This document shows, in pieces, positions 21,890-29,675 of a stretch of DNA of 64,000 nt (its first letter is position 1; each line of letters opens with the position of its first letter). Under the pieces are notes generated by a model. The model ran no database searches and was not told the DNA's origin. It saw only the letters and a program-made list of their open reading frames with translations. The stretch comes from a virus, in IMG/VR virus record IMGVR_UViG_3300036792_000096, positions 1 to 64,000 of that record, one strand, 5' to 3'. A program made the position numbers and the translations under genes.

Positions 21890-24286
21890 ATGGAACAGTC
21901 AGAGCAGGTAGATAGGGAAATCCCTGATGCGGCCGTTGCGGACTGCTCCCCCCCTGTCCCCTCCTCCGTCGGGTCCTTCGGTTCGCAAGCACCCCCCTAC
22001 ACGGGGGGTGAGAGTACACCGCTCCAGACCGCTGAGCCCAAGAGGAAGACCGTCGAGCTCGCCCCCTCAAGATCCTTCAACCCGAACCCCGAAGAGGTAC
22101 TCCGTTGGTCAATCGCTCTCGCAAGATCCACAAGAAGGTTTCACCCGAAGGACTTCATCCGGATCCACCTCCGTGCAGACAATGGATACCTCTCCTACCT
22201 GCTCTCCGCTCCCTCAGAAGTTCTCCCGCGGCTCCTCACCTTCCTACCCGCGGGGCTGACCGTCCGCGAGGCCGCTGTTCCTCCATCGCCAGCCGCTCTT
22301 GCAGTCTCGCGAGCAGTGGTTTCGCTACCGCGAAACCCTCGAGTGGTGCCCGCGGATCCCGACGTTCTGGGGGACTTCGCGCGTGCGCTCGCGGAGGCAC
22401 GCGAAGGTGAACTAGCGGAGGTCATCCTCGACCTCGTCGCGGCAGACAAGCGCCCTCGCGAGCGCCAGTTTTCATCGCGCGAGTGGGATCCCGCGAAGCT
22501 CCTCACCGCGGCGCGAACCGCTGCCGCGCGGGACTTCCTCGCGAGGCCCCAGCCGACACGTTCGAACCCACGCGAGGAAGCCGAGAATCACCCTCCTACG
22601 GAGGAGATTCTCTTCCGCGTCGCGGTCCACGCACACGCCTTTTCCCCCGACGCCCAGCGCGCTCGCGACCTTGCTCTTGGGCTCGCGCAGCCCTTCCACG
22701 CGTGGGGACCCGGAGGCTCAGTCAAGGTGTCTACACGCTCTCCCGCCGCGGGGTGGCTCCACGAGGGACACCGCCCTCGTGGAGCACGGTCTCAGGTGGT
22801 TGCTCAGACGGCGCTGGCCTGTCTGCTGCTGCCCCCAACGGAGTCCTGCACGGCCATGAACGTAAGACGCTCTGGGGCCGCTGCGCCGCCTCCGCGGGGG
22901 CTACTGCCGCTGGGTCCCGGTACGCGCCCCTTGGGTCACGTCGCGGGCTACTCCGGGCCCGTCGGGATCCGCTGGGATGAGTTCTTCTTCGGCGGACTCT
23001 CCGGGCAGACGCGGTGGGGCAAGAGCTACTTTGAGATCGGGACCTTCCTCTCTTGGGTGCTCGAGGCTCCCTACGGGCTCGGACTGGGCGGGTGCTACGT
23101 TGACCCCACACGCGAGGCGCTGGGAACGCTCGAGCCGTTCATGACCTCCATCGCCCCCCGTTGCCTTGTCGTGGACCTGGGGCGGAATTGGGATGACCTG
23201 TACCTGCCCTGCTGGAACCTGCTGGATGCTCGCGGCACAAAGGACCAGGAGGCCAACGAGCGGGTCGGCGCCATGACGTCGGGGTTCCTCGCTGCAACGA
23301 AATGGAAGCCGGACTTCGCTTCCCGGGCAACGGCCATCATCACCAACACGGCCAACAGTCTGATCGCCTTCGACCGTGCGCTGCCGGCCGACGCCCCCAC
23401 GCCCACAATCTTTCAGATCCACACACTCATCGAAAACGAGGAGTGGCGCAAGAAGATCCTCCCCTGTCTCCCCCAGCACCTTCGTCAGTGGTGGGAGGAT
23501 TCCTTCCCCCGACTTCCGAAGGACGCCGTGCTGACCGTGACCAACCTGATCTCACGGCTCCGCAACGATGTCCCCACCGCAGCCTTCCTCGGGGGACGCA
23601 ACACGCTGAACCTGCGCGAGGCCATGGACCGCCGCCAGGTGGTGCTGTTCTCCAACGCCCGGAAGGGGGACGGACGTGACGCCCTGCCGACATCGCTGTT
23701 CGTGCGTGGTCTGCTCATGGCCGGCCACTCCCGCCAGGACACGCCCGAGGTCCGGCGCAGGGAGGAGTGCCCCCGCTTCCACATCGTCTACGACGAGGCC
23801 CCCACCTACAACGGCCCCGACCTCGCCTCCGGCATGCAGGAGCTTGGGAAGTACGGGATCGTGTCGGACGTGCTCTCGCAGGGACCTTCCAAGCTCAAGG
23901 TCGGCGGGACGTGGGACGCTCTTGCCACCAACAGCTCCACGCTCACCACGACCTCCGTGGGCCACGACGACGCGGTCATGATCGCCAAGGAGTGGCAGGG
24001 CGCCTCAGCGTCCGACATCATGGACACGGAGCGTTACACCTTCCTAACCTCCGTCGTCCACGAGGGACGGCACAGCCCCGCCTTTCACTTCCGAGCCATC
24101 GACCCCCACGACCTCTACCCGTACGAGGCCGGCGTGCTCGAACGCTCAATCGCCAAGGATCGTCGGTATCGGCTCGCAAGCGAGACCGTCGCCGATCTGG
24201 AGACGCTGGACGAACGGCTGGTGAAAGCGTGGATGCGGGGGCAGAACTCGGGCCCCCGGCCGATAGCGGTGGACGTGGAGTCATGA
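21890..24286 (+). CDS. VirD4/HerA-like conjugative coupling ATPase, 798 aa
   Basis: ATG start after a 39-base gap. Pro/Ser-rich N-terminus (about 65 residues), an Arg/Ala-rich region (100-350), then Walker A SGQTRWGKSYFE near residue 370 and Walker B HIVYDEAPTYNG near 632; the DLGRNWDDLYLPCWNLLD region fits VirD4/TraG/HerA ATPases. No N-terminal TM helix was seen, unlike classic VirD4, so it may be a soluble coupling protein or rely on a partner. nt 22260-22720 has an unusual density of CGCGAG/CTCGCG codon pairs, unlike neighbours. Confidence 0.85.
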   Translation: MEQSEQVDREIPDAAVADCSPPVPSSVGSFGSQAPPYTGGESTPLQTAEPKRKTVELAPSRSFNPNPEEVLRWSIALARSTRRFHPKDFIRIHLRADNGYLSYLLSAPSEVLPRLLTFLPAGLTVREAAVPPSPAALAVSRAVVSLPRNPRVVPADPDVLGDFARALAEAREGELAEVILDLVAADKRPRERQFSSREWDPAKLLTAARTAAARDFLARPQPTRSNPREEAENHPPTEEILFRVAVHAHAFSPDAQRARDLALGLAQPFHAWGPGGSVKVSTRSPAAGWLHEGHRPRGARSQVVAQTALACLLLPPTESCTAMNVRRSGAAAPPPRGLLPLGPGTRPLGHVAGYSGPVGIRWDEFFFGGLSGQTRWGKSYFEIGTFLSWVLEAPYGLGLGGCYVDPTREALGTLEPFMTSIAPRCLVVDLGRNWDDLYLPCWNLLDARGTKDQEANERVGAMTSGFLAATKWKPDFASRATAIITNTANSLIAFDRALPADAPTPTIFQIHTLIENEEWRKKILPCLPQHLRQWWEDSFPRLPKDAVLTVTNLISRLRNDVPTAAFLGGRNTLNLREAMDRRQVVLFSNARKGDGRDALPTSLFVRGLLMAGHSRQDTPEVRRREECPRFHIVYDEAPTYNGPDLASGMQELGKYGIVSDVLSQGPSKLKVGGTWDALATNSSTLTTTSVGHDDAVMIAKEWQGASASDIMDTERYTFLTSVVHEGRHSPAFHFRAIDPHDLYPYEAGVLERSIAKDRRYRLASETVADLETLDERLVKAWMRGQNSGPRPIAVDVES

Positions 24287-25002
24287 CGCCCTATTACTCC
24301 GACGAGTGGACCACTCTGTATCACGGAGACTGCCTAGATGTCATCGCCGATGTGCCCATGCTCTTGGACGCCGTAATTACGGACCCCCCTTTCTCGTCAG
24401 GGACGCGCCATGAGGCCGGGAAGCCAAGCAGCGGGGCCATGCTCCGAGCGGGGCGGTTCAGTGAACGCCCGCTGGATCTCGATCAGATGACTACCACCGG
24501 GTTTGTATGGCTTCTTAGGGCTGTGGCGCGAGGGGTGTACTCGGTACTGGTGGAGGGTGGGTCGTTCCTCTCTTTTATTGACTGGCGTCAGTGGCCCAAT
24601 CTTGTGGGAGCACTAGAGACGGCTAACCTCCGCGTGCAGGGAATGGTGGTTTGGGACAAAGGTCACTTCGGACTAGGGAACGGGTTCCGATCCCAACACG
24701 AGTTGATCTGCCACGCCTCGAAGGGTGTGCCAGCTATCTACAACAAGGGTATTGGCAACGTCATTCGCCATTCCCGAGAAGAGCCCGAGTTCCACCCGAG
24801 CCCCAAGCCGGTAGGGCTCATGGAACGCCTCATCACCACCGTGAGCCCGCGGGGAGGAACGATTCTGGATCCATTCGTCGGGGGCGGCACGACTCTCGTC
24901 GCCTGCAAGATGGCGGGCCGACTTGGGATCGGAGTGGAGAGCGATGAGGGGTACTGCGAGGTAGCCGCGTCCCGTCTTGCACAGGAAGTGCTGGCACTCT
25001 GA
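24283..25002 (+). CDS. DNA adenine/cytosine-N4 methyltransferase, 239 aa
   Basis: ATGA overlap with the coupling ATPase. Motif IV TDPPF at residues 33-37 and motif I ILDPFVGGGTT near residue 195, i.e. IV before I as in beta-group amino-methyltransferases. HPSPKPVGLMERLI precedes motif I as usual. The DPPF Phe instead of Tyr/Trp is a known variant. Likely a restriction-protecting DNA methyltransferase in the transfer operon. Confidence 0.9.
   Translation: MTPYYSDEWTTLYHGDCLDVIADVPMLLDAVITDPPFSSGTRHEAGKPSSGAMLRAGRFSERPLDLDQMTTTGFVWLLRAVARGVYSVLVEGGSFLSFIDWRQWPNLVGALETANLRVQGMVVWDKGHFGLGNGFRSQHELICHASKGVPAIYNKGIGNVIRHSREEPEFHPSPKPVGLMERLITTVSPRGGTILDPFVGGGTTLVACKMAGRLGIGVESDEGYCEVAASRLAQEVLAL
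24371..24382. repeat. 12-bp perfect palindrome upstream of DPPF codons
   Basis: CCGTAATTACGG. Short but perfect, located immediately before the catalytic motif codons of this methyltransferase. Could be chance or an autoregulatory or recognition site. Confidence 0.5.
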
Positions 25003-25905
25003 ATGCAGCCCCTGCCCCTCCCTCTCGCCGAGCACGCGCTTCTGGAGGTCATCGGCTGGCACCGCTACCTCACCCGCCGCCAGTGCTGGCTCTACGAACG
25101 ACCTCAGGACGCCAACAGCCGCCCCACCTACGCCCTGCTCGGGCGCCTCGCCAAGCGGGGGCTGGTGGGCTCAGGCCAGGTCGATGGCCGGGGCGTGGCG
25201 GTCTACTTCCTCACCCCCGCCGGCATCAAGGCACTCCCGCCAGCCCTCCGCAGGGACTACCAGCCCTCAGCCGAGCAAGCCGGCTTCCGCTACAGGCACA
25301 CGTGGCAGGTCAACGAGGCGGGCCTCGCCTTCGTCCAGGCCGCCCGGGAGCGGGGTGACGAGTGCGGCCCACTTGCCCTCGAGCACGAACGCCGTCTCCG
25401 GGACACGGGAGACAGCGCCTCTCTCCTCATCGCCGACGGCATCCTCCAGTACGCCCTACAGGACTCGAAGACCTACGACCCGCGCTGGGCCATCCTCGAG
25501 GTGGACCGCCGCACGGCCCCCGGCCGCATCTGTGACCGCCTCCGGGCCTACGCCACCATCAAGCGCAAGAAGGTCTTGTGGTCCAAGGTGCTCCCCGACG
25601 GCTGGCCCCCGGTCCTGTTCGTCATCTCCGCCGACCCGAGCTCAGGCCCCCGAGTGGGAGAGAAGCACTGGGCAGGCGACCCCAGGGCATCCTCGGCTCG
25701 TACCCGCCGGCTGACGGCCTACGTCGCAGACCGGATGCGCGACGAATCCCTGCTGCGGGGGCTGGAGGTGTTCTTCGCCCCCCTGCCAGCACTGTTGGCC
25801 GACGGCCCCTTCGCCCCCATCTGGCACCGCCCGGGCCACGCCGAGCCGCTGGACTGGCTGGGGCGCCCGGTCATGTCCGCCGTGAGCGAAGGCGGGGCAG
25901 CGTGA
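25003..25905 (+). CDS. Replication-relaxation family protein, 300 aa
   Basis: ATG immediately after the methyltransferase stop. N-terminal winged helix: LLEVIGWHRYLTRRQCWLY ... TYALLGRLAKRGLV ... VYFLTPAGIKALP. C-terminal half (HERRLRDTGDSASLLIADGI ... AILEVDRRTAP) resembles a PD-(D/E)xK-like core (E-V-D). This is the actinobacterial family annotated as involved in plasmid replication-relaxation, often near conjugation genes. Last gene of the transfer operon. Role in DNA processing is family-based inference. Confidence 0.85.
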   Translation: MQPLPLPLAEHALLEVIGWHRYLTRRQCWLYERPQDANSRPTYALLGRLAKRGLVGSGQVDGRGVAVYFLTPAGIKALPPALRRDYQPSAEQAGFRYRHTWQVNEAGLAFVQAARERGDECGPLALEHERRLRDTGDSASLLIADGILQYALQDSKTYDPRWAILEVDRRTAPGRICDRLRAYATIKRKKVLWSKVLPDGWPPVLFVISADPSSGPRVGEKHWAGDPRASSARTRRLTAYVADRMRDESLLRGLEVFFAPLPALLADGPFAPIWHRPGHAEPLDWLGRPVMSAVSEGGAA

Positions 25906-25942
25906 CTCGCCGAACTACTCGCCGGTAGTTCCGCCTACCCTC

Positions 25943-25990
25943 TTGCGCTGGTACTGAATAGGGTGCATACTTGTACTCAATCAGTACAAG
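25943..25990 (+). promoter_or_regulatory. Promoter with perfect 8-bp inverted-repeat operator
   Basis: -35 TTGCGC (25943-25948), 17-bp spacer, -10 CATACT (25966-25971). CTTGTACT (25970-25977) and AGTACAAG (25983-25990) are perfect inverted arms with 5-bp spacer CAATC, overlapping the end of the -10 and the expected start site. A third GTACT half-site occurs at 25951-25955. Followed by RBS GAGAGGAGA for the 26006 gene. Strong candidate repressor site. Confidence 0.75.
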
Positions 25991-26005
25991 CCGAGAGGAG
26001 ACGAG

Positions 26006-26245
26006 ATGGCAGACCAGAACACCGTAAGCGTGGGTACCGTCGTGGAACTGGCTTGGCGGGTGGGCCTCACCGCCGACATGATCATCGGCGTCGGCTCGGA
26101 CAGCATCGCCGTGCGGGTGCGGATCAACGATCTGCGGACGGTCTGGAACCGGGTGGACGCCCTCGTGGCCCCCATCGCCGGCAGTGGCACGACGTGGGTC
26201 TGCACGGACCGCCTGACCCTGATCCCGGAGGAGGTCTCGGCATGA
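26006..26245 (+). CDS. Hypothetical protein, 79 aa
   Basis: First gene behind the repressible promoter, strong RBS. VGTVVELAWRVGLTADMIIGVGSDSIAVRVRINDLRTVW suggests a mixed alpha/beta domain. No Cys. Function unknown, but as first gene of a regulated operon it may be highly expressed. Confidence 0.75.
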   Translation: MADQNTVSVGTVVELAWRVGLTADMIIGVGSDSIAVRVRINDLRTVWNRVDALVAPIAGSGTTWVCTDRLTLIPEEVSA

Positions 26246-26475
26246 AGCACTTCGTGGTCGTGGAGCGCACCGACAAGCACGGCAGCAGCGATGGCAAGCC
26301 GGTCCTGCAAGCCGTCACCGGCAAGGGCGCCGGGCTGGATCTGGCATGGTTCGCAGCCGACTCGCCCGGCGGGGTCCACATCTGGCGGTTCACGGACGAG
26401 GCCGCGGCGAATGCCTTCTACCGGGATCGCCTTCGGGAGAACCGGCTCGCTCGGGTCACGGGAGTGGAACAGTGA
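26242..26475 (+). CDS. Hypothetical protein, 77 aa
   Basis: ATGA overlap. Compact fold with FVVVERTDKHG, GVHIWRFTDEAAANAFYRDRLRENRLARV. Resembles small ferredoxin-like phage proteins only in length and pattern. Unknown. Confidence 0.7.
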   Translation: MKHFVVVERTDKHGSSDGKPVLQAVTGKGAGLDLAWFAADSPGGVHIWRFTDEAAANAFYRDRLRENRLARVTGVEQ

Positions 26476-26834
26476 AGCTCGAGCCGGGTCAGAAGGTCAA
26501 GGTCTACACCGGCTGGCGCCGGAACCGGATTGGCTCGTGTGAGGGCACAGTCACCAAGGTCGGCCGCACGCTGGCAACGATCACGTGGGGATCGGCATGG
26601 CACGAGACGGGTCAGTTCTACATGGATGGCGGCAGCGAGAAGGGCGAGTTCAGCGACCGCTACTTCAAGACGCTGGAAGAGGCTGAGCGCGACGAGCGGC
26701 GGAGCGTAGCCGTCAATCTACTCGGAGAGCATGGCATCGACCTCACCTATCGCTTCAAGGGTTCGCTTGAGATGCTGGAAGCGCTGGCCGAAGTCGTCCG
26801 CACCGCCACCGTTGCCGAAACGGTGCAGGCATGA
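26472..26834 (+). CDS. KOW/SH3-like small protein, 120 aa
   Basis: GTG start in overlap. KLEPGQKVKVYTGWRRNRIGSCEGTVTKVGRTLATITWG is a typical KOW-type beta-barrel beginning, then helical C-terminus (EEAERDERRSVAVNLLGEHG). May bind nucleic acid. No specific assignment. Confidence 0.7.
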   Translation: MKLEPGQKVKVYTGWRRNRIGSCEGTVTKVGRTLATITWGSAWHETGQFYMDGGSEKGEFSDRYFKTLEEAERDERRSVAVNLLGEHGIDLTYRFKGSLEMLEALAEVVRTATVAETVQA

Positions 26835-27193
26835 GCAACACCCACGACCTGCGGGGCCTCTCCATGCCCCACTCCGACGTCAAGCTTCCCGACGGTCGCT
26901 CGGTCAGGGTTGGCCGGGGGGGAGCGGAGTACCTCGGGCGCATGGCCCGGGAGCGCTGCGTTCCCCGGGGCGAGGTCACGGGTTGGGGCTATGGGGGCCA
27001 GCGGGGACGCTGCGGCATCGGCACCCAGTACGAGTACCTCAACCGCCTCGTGACGGCGGGTCTCCTGCGCTACCGGTTCGAGCTCACCCCCGCAGAGCGC
27101 CAGCGGACCTCCTCGCAGGCCATGGTGGAGATCACGCCCGAAGGTCTGTACGTAGCCCAGCAGCTCGGATTGACGGAAGGGAGTCAGTCGTGA
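26831..27193 (+). CDS. Winged-helix-like hypothetical protein, 120 aa
   Basis: ATGA overlap. YEYLNRLVTAGLLRYRFELTPAERQRTSSQAMVEITPEGLYVAQQLGL has a HTH then wing pattern (MVEITPEG). Possibly DNA-binding. Unknown family. Confidence 0.65.
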   Translation: MSNTHDLRGLSMPHSDVKLPDGRSVRVGRGGAEYLGRMARERCVPRGEVTGWGYGGQRGRCGIGTQYEYLNRLVTAGLLRYRFELTPAERQRTSSQAMVEITPEGLYVAQQLGLTEGSQS

Positions 27194-27399
27194 ACGCAGG
27201 CACGTACTACGAGGTAGGAGATCAGTACGACATCCCGGCAGACGACCCGGAGGACCCGACCGGGGACCCCACCGTCCACCACGGCCACCGAGTTACGGTC
27301 GTAGCAGTCGAACTCATCGCCGACTACGGGTCTGAGGGCGATGCTGTCACGGTTCAGTGCTCGTGCGGCGAGAGCTGGACCTTCGCCGAGGAGGGTTAG
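27190..27399 (+). CDS. Hypothetical protein, 69 aa
   Basis: GTG overlap start. Acidic N-terminus (IPADDPEDPTGDP) then strands VTVVAVELIADYG ... AVTVQCSCGESWTF with a CSC motif. Unknown function. Confidence 0.6.
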   Translation: MNAGTYYEVGDQYDIPADDPEDPTGDPTVHHGHRVTVVAVELIADYGSEGDAVTVQCSCGESWTFAEEG

Positions 27400-27401
27400 C
27401 G

Positions 27402-27605
27402 ATGACGATGCGAGTTCAGAATGGGATCAGCACCCTCATCCGCCAGCAGGTCGGTCCCCACGCCCGACGCTCCGACATCGCCGCAGCCATGGCAACCGCC
27501 GGCATGGTGCGCCACGCGAGGCGGGCCGTAGACGAAGAGGAATTCGTGGATCAGGTCGCGGAGGCATGGGCAGAGCGGGTCCGAGGCGAAGGGAGCGCCG
27601 CATGA
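27402..27605 (+). CDS. Hypothetical helical protein, 67 aa
   Basis: ATG two bases after the previous stop. Helices: ISTLIRQQVG, DIAAAMATAGMVRHARRAV, EEFVDQVAEAWAERVRG. Ends in ATGA overlap. Unknown. Confidence 0.6.
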   Translation: MTMRVQNGISTLIRQQVGPHARRSDIAAAMATAGMVRHARRAVDEEEFVDQVAEAWAERVRGEGSAA

Positions 27606-27838
27606 AGACTGAGAAGGAAGCAACGGAATCGAACTGGCGGAGCCCGGCAATGACGCACTGCTGGCTCTGCCACGGCTGGGGCATGGTGGACCGTCGAACG
27701 CGGGACGAGACCTCGTGGTCGTACCCCACCGGGGGGCCAAATGGTCAGCGGTTCCCGGTCTATGAACTGCACCCTGCGTTCGCCTCGTGCGTCGGCGAAC
27801 TCATTGAGTGCCCGGTTTGCAGGGGAGGCGCAACGTGA
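27602..27838 (+). CDS. Zn-finger protein (DnaJ-like knuckle), 78 aa
   Basis: ATG overlap start. CWLCHGWGMVDRR and CPVCRGGA resemble paired CxxCxGxG knuckles of DnaJ-type zinc domains, one partly degenerate. Function unknown; common in actinophage small-gene operons. Confidence 0.65.
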   Translation: MKTEKEATESNWRSPAMTHCWLCHGWGMVDRRTRDETSWSYPTGGPNGQRFPVYELHPAFASCVGELIECPVCRGGAT

Positions 27839-28245
27839 AGACCACCCGAGTGCGAGGCCATGTACTGCTTGCTGGCGGTGACGCTTGCGAGCCTCGGATA
27901 CCGCCAGTGTCCTATCGCCCAACGTGGGTGAGGTCAGAGCAGCGTATCGGCAAGGCCCTCTGCGAGTGCGGAGAGTGGAGTCCCGAACTCCCCAGCACCG
28001 CAGCCCGCCAGCGCTGGCACCGAGAGGTCCACAAGCCGGCCGTGGCTGCCTATATCAGGGACACGGCAGAGCGTACCGACGCAATTACTCTCACCGAGAG
28101 CCCCTCGCCGGTTCGGGACAGTACCGGGAAGCGATTGAGATCGCCCGGGATGGCGGCGATGAGGTGCGGGAACTCGTCATTGAGATCCCCGACAGCGCCG
28201 TGTCGAACCTGTTCAAGGTGCCCACGGTCGCTGGCAAGGCGGTGA
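27835..28245 (+). CDS. Small protein gene, possibly frameshifted at its 3' end
   Basis: GTG start in overlap. The first about 85 residues look coding (RIGKALCECGEWSPELPSTAARQRWHREVHKPAV). After about nt 28100 the protein-like signal moves to another frame (EAIEIARDGGDEVRELVIEIP ... FKVPTVAGKAVSA), which ends at 28253 and overlaps the next ATG by 4 bp, as its neighbours do. A -1 shift near 28100 would join both. Either a real mutation, programmed shift or a sequencing error. Confidence 0.5.
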   Translation: MKTTRVRGHVLLAGGDACEPRIPPVSYRPTWVRSEQRIGKALCECGEWSPELPSTAARQRWHREVHKPAVAAYIRDTAERTDAITLTESPSPVRDSTGKRLRSPGMAAMRCGNSSLRSPTAPCRTCSRCPRSLARR

Positions 28246-28249
28246 GTGC

Positions 28250-28426
28250 ATGAGCGGCATCAACAAGGCGAGCAGATGGATCTACCGAGCTGGCCGGTTC
28301 TCGAGGGACATCCGGGCCGTGGAGCGCAGCGTCCAGACCGGCAGCCCCAAGCCTCTGCTCAAGCGTGTCGTGCGCAAGGCTGCGGGCCGGACCTACGGGC
28401 GCCTCATGCGGAGGGTGGGGTTGTAG
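28250..28426 (+). CDS. Small basic protein, 58 aa
   Basis: ATG at 28250 overlaps the stop at 28253 in the upstream alternate frame. Very basic (RWIYRAGRFSRDIRAVER, LLKRVVRKAAGRTYGRLMRR), pI clearly high; likely binds DNA or RNA. Stop overlaps the next GTG (TAGTG). Confidence 0.65.
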   Translation: MSGINKASRWIYRAGRFSRDIRAVERSVQTGSPKPLLKRVVRKAAGRTYGRLMRRVGL

Positions 28427-28752
28427 TGGCCGACATCACGACGACAAGGAAGCCTATGCCAGAGATCCAGCCTCCATCGGGGGAGTGGTTCATCGCGGTG
28501 AACAGCCTCTGGCGCTTGCTCCCCGAGTCTGAGCCGCATAAGTGCACCGTGCCGAGGTGGGGCCACGGGCGGTTCTCTCGGGATCCCCAGCAATGCTCGG
28601 GTCAGGCCATCGTGGGACTCGGGGGATCATTCTATTGCTCCGAGCATCTTGAGAGCACGGGTCTCTGGATTGAGGACGGCAAGGTCGTCATGTGGGACTG
28701 GCCGGGCAGCGGAACCAGATTCACGCCCCTCGCCTCGGCGAGAGATCGGTGA
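28426..28752 (+). CDS. Hypothetical protein, 108 aa
   Basis: GTG within TAGTG. Cys/His pattern KCTVPRWGHGRFSRDPQQCSGQAI ... FYCSEHLES could bind zinc. Beyond the stop another frame retains protein-like sequence (GEPWWKTEETREKVRAQLQ) to about 28840, so the 3' end may be altered by a frameshift. Last rightward gene before a converging operon. Confidence 0.65.
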   Translation: MADITTTRKPMPEIQPPSGEWFIAVNSLWRLLPESEPHKCTVPRWGHGRFSRDPQQCSGQAIVGLGGSFYCSEHLESTGLWIEDGKVVMWDWPGSGTRFTPLASARDR

Positions 28753-28837
28753 CCTTGCGGGCGAGCCCTGGTGGAAGACCGAGGAGACCCGAGAGAAGGT
28801 CAGGGCGCAGCTACAGCGCTGCCTTGACTGCCTGAAG

Positions 28838-28972
28838 TTAGTCCGCCGTCGGCTCCTGTGGCTTCCTGTGCAGCGCAATCATGGTCTTTACAGCCATGAC
28901 CCACATGAGCACGGCAGCCGTGCCAGTGACCTCAAGCAGGATGACCCAGAACGCCCACTGCATGCCGCTCAT
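28838..28972 (-). CDS. Single-TM small protein, 44 aa
   Basis: Start ATG at 28972 overlaps the stop of the upstream gene, favouring it over a longer in-frame start. One TM helix (WAFWVILLEVTGTAAVLMWVM) and a short basic tail. Last gene of the long leftward operon. Could be a membrane regulator or phage lysis/exclusion protein; no proof. Confidence 0.6.
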   Translation of the reverse strand: MSGMQWAFWVILLEVTGTAAVLMWVMAVKTMIALHRKPQEPTAD

Positions 28973-29298
28973 GGCCTCTCCTCCGTAGTCTCGTTCTGCC
29001 AATACGGCCATGCGTCTTGATCCACGGGGGCATCCGGGGCAGGCCATGCTTGGATCTGCTTACCAGTCACCTTCCACGACCACAGGCAGTCTGGACAGAT
29101 CCCTCTGTCTCCTACCTGCGCTAAGGGTTGAGAGCAGTCTGGACAGGCACCTTCGGAGACGTGACCGAGCATCGCGCTGAAACTCTGGCTCGGCCCCAGC
29201 AGGGACCACAACACGACTGACTCCAGGTCGGTGATGACGAAGAGACGATCTCCCGAGCATCCGTGCACTAGGACGCTCTCTGGTGGTGCTCCGCTCAT
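28969..29298 (-). CDS. Zinc-ribbon hypothetical protein, 109 aa
   Basis: ATG overlap start. CPDCSQPLAQVGDRGICPDCLWSWKV: two CxxC pairs, rubredoxin-like zinc ribbon in the middle. Flanks have no recognised fold. Confidence 0.7.
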   Translation of the reverse strand: MSGAPPESVLVHGCSGDRLFVITDLESVVLWSLLGPSQSFSAMLGHVSEGACPDCSQPLAQVGDRGICPDCLWSWKVTGKQIQAWPAPDAPVDQDAWPYWQNETTEERP

Positions 29299-29675
29299 GA
29301 CCCCTCCTCAGTGTGTTCGGCGTCTATTCGTCGCCAGCGGGTCGGTGTATCCCACCACGTCTCCTCCCACGTCTCGAGGTGGCAGGTGTTCCCGAGGTCT
29401 CGCCAGTGCTCTAGCCAGTGCTGCGCATCCGTGATACCCCAGCGTCCCTCACGTCGGCTGTCGGCACTGTAGACGATGCCGGCGTTCGCATCGCTGACAA
29501 CCCGCCAGTGCGTGACCTTCCGAGGCTCCAACTGCACCCACTTGCCGCCTACCTTCGCCCACCCGTCGGGGACGGCGTCGAGCGGGAGCCGAAACACGGC
29601 GGGGTACTGCTTGGCGTAGTCGAAGGCGGTCTCGCCCTGTGTCTCATCCGCTGCTGCCTTCGCTGACTCGCTCAT
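29295..29675 (-). CDS. Hypothetical protein, 126 aa
   Basis: Start at 29675 chosen by the 4-bp overlap with upstream gene. Aromatic-rich (WAKVGGKWVQLEPRKVTHWRVVSD, HWLEHWRDLGNTCHLETWEETWWD). No recognised motif. Confidence 0.7.
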   Translation of the reverse strand: MSESAKAAADETQGETAFDYAKQYPAVFRLPLDAVPDGWAKVGGKWVQLEPRKVTHWRVVSDANAGIVYSADSRREGRWGITDAQHWLEHWRDLGNTCHLETWEETWWDTPTRWRRIDAEHTEEGS

